This document shows positions 27,116 through 35,209 of a stretch of DNA of 64,000 nt, one piece after another; positions within the stretch are counted from its first letter, which is position 1, and the number at the start of each line of letters is the position of its first letter. The DNA lies in the NCBI GenBank assembly GCA_046342195.1, contig JBKDQE010000055.1, positions 32,905 to 96,904 of the forward strand. Reading direction: 5' to 3'. The translations under genes were made by a program, and so were the position numbers. This stretch comes from CANHBY01 sp046342195 (lineage in GTDB: Bacteria; Pseudomonadota; Gammaproteobacteria; Burkholderiales; Burkholderiaceae_C). The notes beneath the pieces were generated by a model. It was not told where the DNA came from and searched no databases. It saw nothing but the letters and a program-made list of their open reading frames with translations.

Positions 27116-27186
27116 CCTCTGCAAAACCCCATCGTGGATGAGTGCGCCTTTCCCGGATGGGGGATGCCAGGCAGATTTTGCAGAGG
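27116..27186. repeat. Short palindromic MITE-like element
   Basis: Perfect 11-bp terminal inverted repeats, CCTCTGCAAAA (27116-27126) and TTTTGCAGAGG (27176-27186), bound a 71-base unit just upstream of the LemA-like gene. The CTGCAAAA-type ends recall terminal repeats of IS5-family elements, so this may be a non-autonomous remnant mobilised by such a transposase. No transposase lies nearby. Confidence 0.6.
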
Positions 27187-27208
27187 TTCCTTCACTCATG
27201 CTTTGAAA

Positions 27209-27748
27209 ATGATACATTCTTGGGCTTGGCTGATTATTGCCGCCATTTTGATATTCTGGGCCGTAGGAGCACGAAATCGGCTGTTGCGCATGCGTCACGA
27301 CATCATCACCTGCTTTGATGTCGTACACACCCAATTTCAACAACGCCAGAATCTTCTGACACAGTGGCTTGAAAGTTTACGCCCTGTTTTAGGAGATCAG
27401 GCCCCCGAACTGCTTGCTGTCAAAGCTGCGAGCCGGCAACTCGAAGTGGCCCGGGAGTATCTGCAAGCCAAGCCTGTCGCGGCCCAAGCGGCTGCCAGCT
27501 TTCGTATTGCAGAAGAAACATTGGCCACCACCCGGTCACGACTGGCCGTGATTGTTCCTGCACGGGCTCTGGATGCTTCACTGCTGCAGCCCACCGCCAC
27601 AGAAAGCCTGTTCGCCGCAGACAGCACCTTGGCTTTTTCCCGACACGCTTTCAACCACGCCACTCAAAGCTATAACGACGCTTTGCTCGAGTTCCCGACC
27701 TGGATCATTGCAGGGCTGTTTGGCTTGCGGGCAGCGGGAACGATCTAG
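27209..27748 (+). CDS. LemA-like membrane-anchored protein
   Basis: 179 residues. One N-terminal transmembrane helix (IHSWAWLIIAAILIFWAVGA) is followed by a helical bundle. The segments RNRLLRMRHDIITCFDVVHTQ, FARHAFNHATQSYND-like (here FSRHAFNHATQSYND) and FPTWIIAGLFGL at the C-terminus follow the LemA family pattern. An upstream in-frame start would read through the MITE-like element and is rejected. Molecular function of the family is not established. Confidence 0.72.
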   Translation: MIHSWAWLIIAAILIFWAVGARNRLLRMRHDIITCFDVVHTQFQQRQNLLTQWLESLRPVLGDQAPELLAVKAASRQLEVAREYLQAKPVAAQAAASFRIAEETLATTRSRLAVIVPARALDASLLQPTATESLFAADSTLAFSRHAFNHATQSYNDALLEFPTWIIAGLFGLRAAGTI

Positions 27749-27861
27749 GGCAGGAAAGGGGGCTCACGGCGACTGATGATGGCCGGCTCTGCTTTTGGTA
27801 CCAGCGCAAGGCCATCACGTGCCACACTCAACCTGTTTTCGAGCAAGCCTCTATAACTGCT

Positions 27862-28278
27862 TTATGACCCCTTCTCCTTGGAGCCCATTTGAGGCGCCAC
27901 TTCTGGCGCTGGCTTGGCTTTATCTCTGTGTTCATCTTTATCTTTTTTAGACACTGATGTCTCCGGGGCGGACGACTGGGAAGAGTCTGCCTTCACTGGT
28001 GCCTTGATCACCGGGACCACAGGCTCGAGATTGTTTTCTCGCATGTAATCATTCATATCACGCCAACCAGCAAAGACAGCTGCTTTATCTGCACGACGAT
28101 TCAGTGCATAACAATCTTCAATGGCTCGTGCGGCATGGCGACATGCTCCACCGATAGCTCGACCCTCGGCGTCCTTGGCTGCCGCTATTTTTTCAGGCGA
28201 ATCAATTCCTAGCATATCGCACCCGACGAAGCTTGGCAAAAACACCATCAAAATCAAGAAGGAAGTTAGCCAATTCAT
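27862..28278 (-). CDS. Putative lipoprotein
   Basis: 138 residues. The N-terminus MNWLTSFLILMVFLPSFVGC looks like a lipoprotein signal peptide ending in a lipobox cysteine at residue 20, although phenylalanine at -3 is unusual. The mature part has a helical region with three cysteines (CRHAARAIEDCYALNRRADKA). It ends in a lysine-, serine- and proline-rich tail of about 50 residues that is probably disordered. I do not recognise the family. It is probably attached to the inner or outer membrane and faces the periplasm. Confidence 0.65.
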   Translation of the reverse strand: MNWLTSFLILMVFLPSFVGCDMLGIDSPEKIAAAKDAEGRAIGGACRHAARAIEDCYALNRRADKAAVFAGWRDMNDYMRENNLEPVVPVIKAPVKADSSQSSAPETSVSKKDKDEHRDKAKPAPEVAPQMGSKEKGS

Positions 28279-28364
28279 GACAAGCAGAGGGTATGTTCAA
28301 CCAGGAATTCTTGTTCACTTTATCGGCCATAGGCCTTGACACTTGAGAACGCTGGTTCAGCCGC

Positions 28365-29348
28365 TCAGGCTCCCAGGCATTGCCCCAGCCAGTCACTTGG
28401 CATGTGCCCCTGAAAAAATTGTGCGCAGTTCAGGCGTTTGCCCCCAGGCCGTTGCAACTCGATCAGCTCCAGGGCAGAAGATGCCCCACAAACGACTTTC
28501 ATTCCTTCTGGGCGCACCGCCACCACCTGTCCGATGACGCCATTCTCTTTAAATGGCACCACCTTGGCTCGCCACAACTTGAGCAACTCGCCTTGAGCCT
28601 CAGTGTGCGCTCCGGGAAAGGGATCAAAAGCCCGGATTTTGCGTTCAATCAATGCAGCCGGTGCCGACCAGTCAATGAGAGCTTCCGCCTTGGCCACCTT
28701 GTGTGCATAAGTCACCCCTTCAGAGGATTGCGGCCTTGGACAAAGGGGGCCCACTCGTGCTTGGCGCAACACCTCAACAATCAAGGCCCCGCCTGAAATA
28801 GCCAGGCGATCATGCAAACTGCCCGTAGAATCCTGGGAATTGATGACGACCGATTCGGTCAAGAGAACATCGCCCGTATCGAGGCCCTCATCCATCTGCA
28901 TAATGCAAACACCCGTGATGGTATCTCCTGCCTCAATGGCTCGGTGAATAGGGGCTGCCCCGCGCCAGCGCGGCAATAAAGAAGCATGGATATTCAGGCA
29001 ACCCAGCCTCGGGAGCTCTAAAAGCCATCGTGGCAGCATCAACCCATAAGCTGCCACAATCAAGACATCTATTTGTGCGGCCTCCAGGGCGGCTTTGGCC
29101 GAAGCAGCATCAAGAGCAAATCGGCCCTCCAAGCGCAAGCCTTGGGGTTGACTAACGGAAATATGATGCTCCAAAGCCAAGGCCTTGACCGGCGAGGGGT
29201 TCAGCTTCATTCCTCGCCCCGCAGGACGGTCAGGCTGCGTCAATACAATGACCACCTCATAACCTGCTTCAATGATTGACCTCAAAGCAACTCGTGCAAA
29301 ATCCGGAGTGCCTGCAAACCCTAAGCGTAGCCCGGATTTATAAGGCAT
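28365..29348 (-). CDS. fmt: Methionyl-tRNA formyltransferase
   Basis: 327 residues. It formylates initiator methionyl-tRNA using 10-formyltetrahydrofolate. The N-terminus LRLGFAGTPDFARVAL, the catalytic region NIHASLLPRWRGAAPIHRAI and the MQMDEGLDTGDVL stretch are diagnostic, with a C-terminal tRNA-binding domain. The ATG at 29348 overlaps the end of def by 11 bases; a GTG one codon earlier is possible. The def-fmt pair adds and later removes the formyl group, and here it is transcribed leftward. Confidence 0.95.
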   Translation of the reverse strand: MPYKSGLRLGFAGTPDFARVALRSIIEAGYEVVIVLTQPDRPAGRGMKLNPSPVKALALEHHISVSQPQGLRLEGRFALDAASAKAALEAAQIDVLIVAAYGLMLPRWLLELPRLGCLNIHASLLPRWRGAAPIHRAIEAGDTITGVCIMQMDEGLDTGDVLLTESVVINSQDSTGSLHDRLAISGGALIVEVLRQARVGPLCPRPQSSEGVTYAHKVAKAEALIDWSAPAALIERKIRAFDPFPGAHTEAQGELLKLWRAKVVPFKENGVIGQVVAVRPEGMKVVCGASSALELIELQRPGGKRLNCAQFFQGHMPSDWLGQCLGA

Positions 29349-29847
29349 CACGAGCCCTTTTCAGCAGTTTGGCTTTGATCCGATTACGTTTAAGCGGGCT
29401 TAAATAGTCCACAAATACCTTGCCCCTGAGGTGATCAATTTCATGTTGAATGCAAACCGATAACAAACCTTCCGCCTCCATTTGAAAAGGCTTTCCCTCA
29501 TGGTCAAGAGCCTGGATTTTGAGACGGGCAAACCGAGGCACAGACTCATACGCGGCAGGAACCGACAAACAGCCTTCATTACCTGCCACAATCTCGTTAT
29601 GACTCTGGTCAATGACCACTGGATTGATCAAAACCAAAGGCTGGTTACCGTTCTCTGAAACATCTATCACGATGATCTGCTCATGCACATTGACTTGGGT
29701 GGCAGCCAAACCAATACCCGGCGCAGCGTACATTGTTTCAAACATGTCATTGACAATACGCCGAACGCGATCGTCAACCACCTTGACAGCTTGAGCCACG
29801 GTGCTCAGGCGAGGGTCTGGATAGCAAAGAATGGAAAGGCGGGCCAT
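29338..29847 (-). CDS. def: Peptide deformylase
   Basis: 169 residues. It removes the formyl group from nascent proteins. The three metal and substrate motifs are GIGLAATQ, EGCLSVP and QHEIDHLRG, with Cys and two His as metal ligands. The ATG at 29847 gives the normal N-terminus MARLSILCYPDPRL; an in-frame TTG three codons upstream is less likely. Its 3' end overlaps fmt. Confidence 0.95.
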   Translation of the reverse strand: MARLSILCYPDPRLSTVAQAVKVVDDRVRRIVNDMFETMYAAPGIGLAATQVNVHEQIIVIDVSENGNQPLVLINPVVIDQSHNEIVAGNEGCLSVPAAYESVPRFARLKIQALDHEGKPFQMEAEGLLSVCIQHEIDHLRGKVFVDYLSPLKRNRIKAKLLKRARDAL

Positions 29848-30142
29848 GCTGGACAAACTTTAGTTTGAAAAATCAAAAAAGGCAAAAAACCCCGATTCAG
29901 GGGGGGGCTGAATAGCCTTGGAACCCAAAAAGCACCTTGTTGATACAGGTCAGTTTGATTGCGATCAACCAGGATTAAAGGCAGAATCAGTTTTCATCAA
30001 GCATCTTGATCCTTATGAATAATTTTTGCTTACTTCCAGTGTTGATTGTCGCGCACCCTGATGACCCCTGCTGCGCAAGCCTCCAAGGACGTGAGTTTCC
30101 ACCCATTTACACTGAACCCGCCTTTCACGGAGAAGACTGACC

Positions 30143-31330
30143 ATGTCACGCGCAATTCATTTTCCTGGCTCTTCCCGCTGGAAAAACCGCACAACAGCAT
30201 CCAGCACGTTTGCTTTGATTTTGATGGCCATTGCAGGCTTGCCAGCCCATGCGGTGAACTTTCCAGTGACCCCCGAACAGCGAAGCACCGCGCAAAAAGT
30301 TGCTGAGGCCGGGGTTGCTCTTTCAGAATTGGCGCCCAATGCGCCAGATTCTTATACTGTCAAACAAGGGGACACCCTGTGGGACATTTCCAGGCTGTTT
30401 CTGCGCCGCCCGTGGCGCTGGCCTGAATTATGGGGCATGAATCTTGATCAAATTCGCAATCCACACCTTATCTTCCCCGGGCAAGTGCTCTTGTTAGATA
30501 AATCGAATGGCCGGGCCCGACTGAGAGTTGGAAAACCCTTGAGCCCCTCAGGTTTTGAAAAACTATCTCCCCAATCCCGAACTGAGGCCATCGGCCTGGA
30601 TGCCATTCCTCCGATCAAGCTTTCCCAGATTGAGCCCTTCCTGAATGAAGCGGTGATTTTGCAAACCAATGAACTCGAAAGCGCCCCTCGGGTCGTGGCC
30701 GCCCCGGAAAACCGAGTGATCATCACCACAGGCGACATCGCTTATGTGCGTGGCGAACTCCAGCCGACAACGCCCAAATATCGTATTTACCGTGAACCCA
30801 AGCCCCTGACAGACCCCATTACTCAGGAAGTGTTGGGTTTTGAAGCGGCTTATGTAGGAACGGCTGCATTCATGCGGGCAGGCAATTCTGGTGTTGATGC
30901 CAAGGGCGATCCATTCGTGGTTCCTGCAACCGTGTCTGTCACCTCCGCTCGGCAAGAGGTGCGTATCGGCGACCGCTTGGCAAGCTTCCCAAAAAAAGAA
31001 TACGGCAACTTTATCCCGCGTTCACCGGCCCGCCCTGTCGATGGGCGAGTCATTTCTGTCTATGGCGAGGCCATTTATGCTGCCAAAAACCAGATTGTGG
31101 CGATTAATCGGGGCGCTGTTGACGGCCTGGAGTCGGGGCATGTGCTGTCCCTTTGGCGCGCCGGCATCAGCGTAATTGATCGAACCGGCCCTGAAAATGT
31201 CAAACTTAACTTACCTGACGAACCCAATGGAAATCTCATGATCTTTCAAGTTTTCGATCGAATTTCTTACGGCTTGATCATGTCTTCGCATGATTCGATC
31301 AAGCGAGGAGACCGAATTGCGCAACCTTGA
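30143..31330 (+). CDS. LysM domain exported protein
   Basis: 395 residues. A long signal peptide (cleavage probably after PAHA near residue 36) is followed by one LysM module, YTVKQGDTLWDISRLFLRRPWRWPEL, then HLIFPGQVLLL. About 270 residues of mainly beta structure follow. This architecture, next to dprA, is common in Burkholderiales. It probably binds peptidoglycan in the periplasm. The dprA start follows 33 bases after the stop. Confidence 0.88.
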   Translation: MSRAIHFPGSSRWKNRTTASSTFALILMAIAGLPAHAVNFPVTPEQRSTAQKVAEAGVALSELAPNAPDSYTVKQGDTLWDISRLFLRRPWRWPELWGMNLDQIRNPHLIFPGQVLLLDKSNGRARLRVGKPLSPSGFEKLSPQSRTEAIGLDAIPPIKLSQIEPFLNEAVILQTNELESAPRVVAAPENRVIITTGDIAYVRGELQPTTPKYRIYREPKPLTDPITQEVLGFEAAYVGTAAFMRAGNSGVDAKGDPFVVPATVSVTSARQEVRIGDRLASFPKKEYGNFIPRSPARPVDGRVISVYGEAIYAAKNQIVAINRGAVDGLESGHVLSLWRAGISVIDRTGPENVKLNLPDEPNGNLMIFQVFDRISYGLIMSSHDSIKRGDRIAQP

Positions 31331-31363
31331 GCCCCCATTCTTTAATCTGGGCCTCTCCTTGTG

Positions 31364-32473
31364 ATGGATCAAGATGAGCTCACTGCCTGGGTTCGGCTTC
31401 TGTACACCCCAGGCGTTGGGCGCAGCTCAGCAAGAAAGCTTCTTTCGGCCTTTGGATCGCCTCTTCTGGTTTTATCGGCCAATCCTCGATCTTGGCGTGA
31501 GGTCGTTACACCCTCCGCCGCCGAATCCCTGGGAAATCCCCCGCCTGATCTCCCGGATCTCGTTCGCAGATCCTGGGATTGGCTTCAATTTCAAGGGCAT
31601 GAGTCGCGCTCGATCATCACCCTCGGTGATGATCGCTACCCGATCGCCTGGCTTGAAATCACAGATCCGCCACTTTTGGTCTATGCTTGTGGCAATACTT
31701 GCTTGCTACAACAGCCTTCGGTAGCCATCGTCGGGAGCCGATACCCGACACCCCAAGGGCTTGATAACGCCCGGGCCTTTGCTGAATACCTGAGTGACCG
31801 CGGCCTGACCACCATCTCAGGTTTGGCTCAAGGCATTGACGGCGCAGCTCATCAAGGAAGCCTCAATGGCCCGGGAAGCACCATTGCAGTGCTTGGAACA
31901 GGCCTGGATCGGGTTTATCCAAGACATCATCTTCAACTGTCAAGAGAAATTTCACAAAAAGGTTTGCTGATCACTGAGTACCCCCCGGGCACCTCGGTAT
32001 TACCCTCACATTTTCCGCAGCGCAACCGATTGATTGCAGGGCTGAGCCGTGGCACATTGGTCGTGGAAGCTGCACTGCAGTCTGGGTCACTGATCACGGC
32101 CAAACTGGCCATGGAAGCCGGTCGGGAGGTTTTTGCCATTCCCGGATCGATCCACTCGCCCCATTCCCGAGGGTGTCACCTGCTGATTAAACAGGGCGCC
32201 AAATTGGTTGAAACAGGGCAAGATATCCTTGAAGAATTACGTTGGCATTCACCAGCACCCTCATCGTCAAGCCCAATTCAGAACTTGGTTCAGCAAGGCA
32301 CCCCCAACCCCATCCTGGAGGCGATGGGCCATGACCCAATCAGCCTCGAATCTCTTGCCATACGAACAGGCCTCCCTGTACAACGCTTGCAGGCCGAATT
32401 GCTGGATTTTGAGTTGGCGGGGGCCGTCAAGCGAATGCCCGGCTCATTGTTTCAGCGATCTGGCTTGGGCTGA
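31364..32473 (+). CDS. dprA: DNA-processing protein DprA
   Basis: 369 residues. It loads RecA onto single-stranded DNA during natural transformation. The Rossmann-like core shows VAIVGSRYPTPQG, ISGLAQGIDGAAHQGSL, the TEYPPGTSVLPSHFPQRNRLIAGL segment and SGSLITAKLAMEAGREVFAIPG. An N-terminal helix-hairpin region (VRLLYTPGVGRSSARKLL) and a C-terminal winged-helix segment are present, matching the three-part family layout. The ATG at 31364 follows a GTG at 31361; either may be used. Confidence 0.95.
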   Translation: MDQDELTAWVRLLYTPGVGRSSARKLLSAFGSPLLVLSANPRSWREVVTPSAAESLGNPPPDLPDLVRRSWDWLQFQGHESRSIITLGDDRYPIAWLEITDPPLLVYACGNTCLLQQPSVAIVGSRYPTPQGLDNARAFAEYLSDRGLTTISGLAQGIDGAAHQGSLNGPGSTIAVLGTGLDRVYPRHHLQLSREISQKGLLITEYPPGTSVLPSHFPQRNRLIAGLSRGTLVVEAALQSGSLITAKLAMEAGREVFAIPGSIHSPHSRGCHLLIKQGAKLVETGQDILEELRWHSPAPSSSSPIQNLVQQGTPNPILEAMGHDPISLESLAIRTGLPVQRLQAELLDFELAGAVKRMPGSLFQRSGLG

Positions 32474-32605
32474 AACTTTATTTCAGAACAAAAAATGCCA
32501 ATGACTTTGCAATGATTCGCCATTCCGTTGCAAATTGAAGCAGATCATAAACAGGCCGATTTTCTCCGGCATACTGACAAGCCAAACCTCTACTTCACCG
32601 CATAC

Positions 32606-33181
32606 ATGCCCGGCATGATGAATGAATGCACTCCCAAGCCTCTCCGTTATGCGGCCCTGAGCCAATTTCTGCATTGGTTCATGGCCTTGGGTTTAATCGT
32701 GGCTTTTGTGATGGGAGCGGTGATGACCGATATCAAAGGCATCAGCCCTTTGAAATTGAAGTTGTACAACTGGCACAAGTGGTTGGGTGTCGTGCTGTGG
32801 GCCTTGTGCCTTTTACGCTGGGTTTGGCGCTTTGTCAAACGCCCTCCTGCGCCCCCTCAGGGGATGTCCGCTCTGCAAAAAAATATGGCCACAGGCATGC
32901 ATTATTTGCTGTACATGGCCATGTTCACCGTGCCACTCACCGGCTACTTTTACAGTCTGGCCGCGGGGTATCCGGTGGTACTGTTCGGAATGATCGAGTT
33001 GCCCGTGCTGATCCCTAAAACACCGGACTGGGCTGAACCCCTGAAAGAGATCCACGAAATATCAACCAAGGTATTGCTTGGCTTGACTGGCATGCATGTG
33101 GCTGCCGCCTTGTGGCATCAATGGATACTGCGCGACGGCCTGATCTGGCGGATACTGCCTGACTGGATGCAACGTCGATAG
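32606..33181 (+). CDS. Cytochrome b561 family protein
   Basis: About 191 residues, four membrane helices. Candidate haem-ligand histidines are in ALSQFLHWFMALG, LYNWHKWLGVVLW, ATGMHYLLYMAMF and LLGLTGMHVAAALWHQW. The family moves electrons across or within the inner membrane, for example from quinol to a periplasmic acceptor. The start is uncertain: ATGs at 32606, 32615 and 32618 are in frame and none has a strong ribosome-binding site. The yceI gene follows 27 bases later, a very common pairing. Confidence 0.9.
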   Translation: MPGMMNECTPKPLRYAALSQFLHWFMALGLIVAFVMGAVMTDIKGISPLKLKLYNWHKWLGVVLWALCLLRWVWRFVKRPPAPPQGMSALQKNMATGMHYLLYMAMFTVPLTGYFYSLAAGYPVVLFGMIELPVLIPKTPDWAEPLKEIHEISTKVLLGLTGMHVAAALWHQWILRDGLIWRILPDWMQRR

Positions 33182-33208
33182 GCTCCCTCTTGAACCCAGG
33201 ATTTTTTC

Positions 33209-33772
33209 GTGACTCGATGCTTCCACCCCGCCCTTTTATGCGCCATGGCCTCAATTGTGATACCAGGCACGGCGGCCATGGCCCAATCTGCGGCAGCACC
33301 CACTCGGGTGGATGTCATTTTTCGGCAAATGGGGGTGCCGGTACAGGCTCATTTCAAAAAAATCGATGCAAAGATCAGCTACCGTCCCGATCAACCCTCA
33401 GACTCAAAAGCTGAGTTCCGAATCGATATGACCAGCTTTGACCTCGGTAGCCCTGAATACAACAAAGAAGTGCTCAAGCCAGAATGGTTTGATGCCACCC
33501 GATACCCCCAAGCCATTTTTTATAGCACCAGCATCAAAGTACTGTCCCCAACCCAGTGGGAGGCCACGGGCAAACTCACACTGAAAGGCAAGACCCAAAA
33601 TATCCGTGTTCCCATCACGCTCAAAAGTATGTCTGATGCCCATCAATTTGAAAGCACACTGCGCATTCAACGTCTGTCTTACGAGATTGGTGCTGGCGAG
33701 TGGCAAGATACTGGTTTAGTGGCTGATGAGGTTGTCATCAAAGTGCAATCTTCCTTGCCACGTAAAAAATAA
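33209..33772 (+). CDS. yceI: YceI family periplasmic protein
   Basis: 187 residues. It starts with GTG, and CCAGGA lies a suitable distance upstream. A signal peptide (to about residue 26, cleavage after AMA) leads to the lipocalin-like YceI barrel: VDVIFRQMGVPVQAHFKKIDAKI, MTSFDLGSPEYNKEVLKPEWFDA and YPQAIFYSTSI. The family binds isoprenoid-type lipids. It probably functions with the upstream cytochrome b561. Confidence 0.9.
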   Translation: MTRCFHPALLCAMASIVIPGTAAMAQSAAAPTRVDVIFRQMGVPVQAHFKKIDAKISYRPDQPSDSKAEFRIDMTSFDLGSPEYNKEVLKPEWFDATRYPQAIFYSTSIKVLSPTQWEATGKLTLKGKTQNIRVPITLKSMSDAHQFESTLRIQRLSYEIGAGEWQDTGLVADEVVIKVQSSLPRKK

Positions 33773-33883
33773 GAAGCGCCTGGCCGCAAACGGTGTAGTG
33801 GTTGGGGCTGATGATTCAATCATTACACTCCTTCAGTTCAGGAGTGCACTGATAACACCTCGGTATAATCGACTCATTGCCCC

Positions 33884-34885
33884 ATGATTCTTACCGTGCC
33901 ACAGTCTTCTCCCCCAATGCAAATGGCCCATGCCACGGTTCTGATGGCCCACGACATGGCAGAGGTCGACAAAGTCATACGTTGCCGGCTTCAATCTGAC
34001 GTTGTTCTCATTCAACAAATTGGCGAGTACATCACCAGCTCAGGAGGCAAACGCATTCGCCCGTTGCTGGTTTTGTTATTTGCGAGGGCCTTGGGCTATG
34101 AAGGGCCTGAACGCTTCGAGTTGGCCGCGACAGTCGAGTTTATTCATACAGCCACCTTGTTGCACGATGATGTGGTGGATGAATCCAGCCTTCGAAGAGG
34201 CCGCCAGACTGTCAATTCACTTTTTGGCAATGCTGCCAGTGTTCTGGTGGGAGACTTTCTTTATTCCCGCGCATTCCAGATGTTGGTCTCGGTGAAAAAA
34301 AACAGGGTTCTGGAGGTACTGGCCGAATCCACCAACGTGATTGCAGAGGGCGAAGTTCTGCAACTCATGAACATGCACAACCCTGACCTCAGCGTAGACA
34401 GTTATCTTAAGGTCATTCGTTTTAAAACCGCCAAGCTTTTTGAGGCCAGTGCCCGACTGGGCGCCATTTTAGGCAATGCCTCTCATGACCTCGAAGAGGC
34501 TTGCGCTGGCTATGGCCGCGCTCTGGGCACTGCCTTTCAGCTGGTTGATGACCTGCTTGACTATGCCGGCAACCCGGAAGAACTCGGAAAAAATATTGGA
34601 GATGACCTTCGGGAAGGCAAAGTCACCCTGCCTCTGCTACTCGCCATGAGCACAGGCCATACAGCCTACACAGAGCTGATTCGGCACTGCATTCAAACGG
34701 GCGATGTGTCTCATCTCGAAAAAATCATCTCCATCGTAAAAGAAACCGGGGCACTGAATGGCACACGTGAAACCGCCTACAAGGAAGTTTCCAAGGCCAA
34801 TCACTTTCTGGCCACTCTTCCAGATTCAGAGTATCGGGAAGCTCTGTTAAACTTGAGTGCTTCATCGGTTGAGAGATCTTTCTAA
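33884..34885 (+). CDS. ispB: Polyprenyl diphosphate synthase (octaprenyl type)
   Basis: 333 residues. It builds the isoprenoid side chain of ubiquinone by adding isopentenyl diphosphate. The first aspartate-rich motif is LLHDDVVDESSLRRG and the second is QLVDDLLDYAG. GGKRIRPLLVLL, the FVHTA-like FIHTATLL and NIGDDLREGKVTLPLLL are also present. It is the last core gene before tRNA-Pro and the island. Confidence 0.93.
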   Translation: MILTVPQSSPPMQMAHATVLMAHDMAEVDKVIRCRLQSDVVLIQQIGEYITSSGGKRIRPLLVLLFARALGYEGPERFELAATVEFIHTATLLHDDVVDESSLRRGRQTVNSLFGNAASVLVGDFLYSRAFQMLVSVKKNRVLEVLAESTNVIAEGEVLQLMNMHNPDLSVDSYLKVIRFKTAKLFEASARLGAILGNASHDLEEACAGYGRALGTAFQLVDDLLDYAGNPEELGKNIGDDLREGKVTLPLLLAMSTGHTAYTELIRHCIQTGDVSHLEKIISIVKETGALNGTRETAYKEVSKANHFLATLPDSEYREALLNLSASSVERSF

Positions 34886-34962
34886 CCGACCCCACTGGCT
34901 CATTGCCTCATATGTGGCATTTTTGCAGTGCTTTTAAATGGGTGGGGGCAACTCAGTTTTTT

Positions 34963-35039
34963 CGGGGTGTAGCTTAGCCTGGTAGAGCGCTACGTTCGGG
35001 ACGTAGAGGCCGGAGGTTCGAATCCTCTCACCCCGACCA
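34963..35039 (+). tRNA. tRNA-Pro (anticodon CGG)
   Basis: 77 bases forming a full cloverleaf: acceptor stem CGGGGTG pairs with CACCCCG, the anticodon stem CTACG/CGTAG encloses loop TTCGGGA, so the anticodon is CGG, and the T-arm contains GGTTCGAATCC. CCA is encoded. It lies directly before the integrase, the usual arrangement when a tRNA gene is the integration target. Confidence 0.97.
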
Positions 35040-35040
35040 G
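35011..35040. other. Predicted left attachment site (attL) in the tRNA-Pro 3' end
   Basis: The T-arm and acceptor 3' strand of tRNA-Pro are the likely recombination core, because a tyrosine integrase gene follows at once and base composition changes here. No second copy of this 3' sequence occurs elsewhere in the window, so the right attachment site must lie beyond base 64,000 or have been lost. Confidence 0.6.
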
Positions 35041-35105
35041 AAATACCTTGTAAATCAAGGACTTACGAAGCTCCGCATGTCGGGGCTTTGTCGTTTCTGG
35101 ACCCG

Positions 35106-35125
35106 TTAGTGGCAAATTAGTGGCA
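35106..35125. repeat. Direct repeat TTAGTGGCA x2 (possible integrase arm sites)
   Basis: Two perfect 9-base copies at 35106-35114 and 35117-35125 lie between the tRNA gene and the integrase start. Their position and spacing suit arm-type integrase binding sites. Confidence 0.5.
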
Positions 35126-35209
35126 GGCGACTGCCCTTCGGGCCACTGCAGCGCAGGATGGATAAACGCAGACCCTAGACCGTGCTCCCCCACCAACGGA
35201 GCACAGTCC

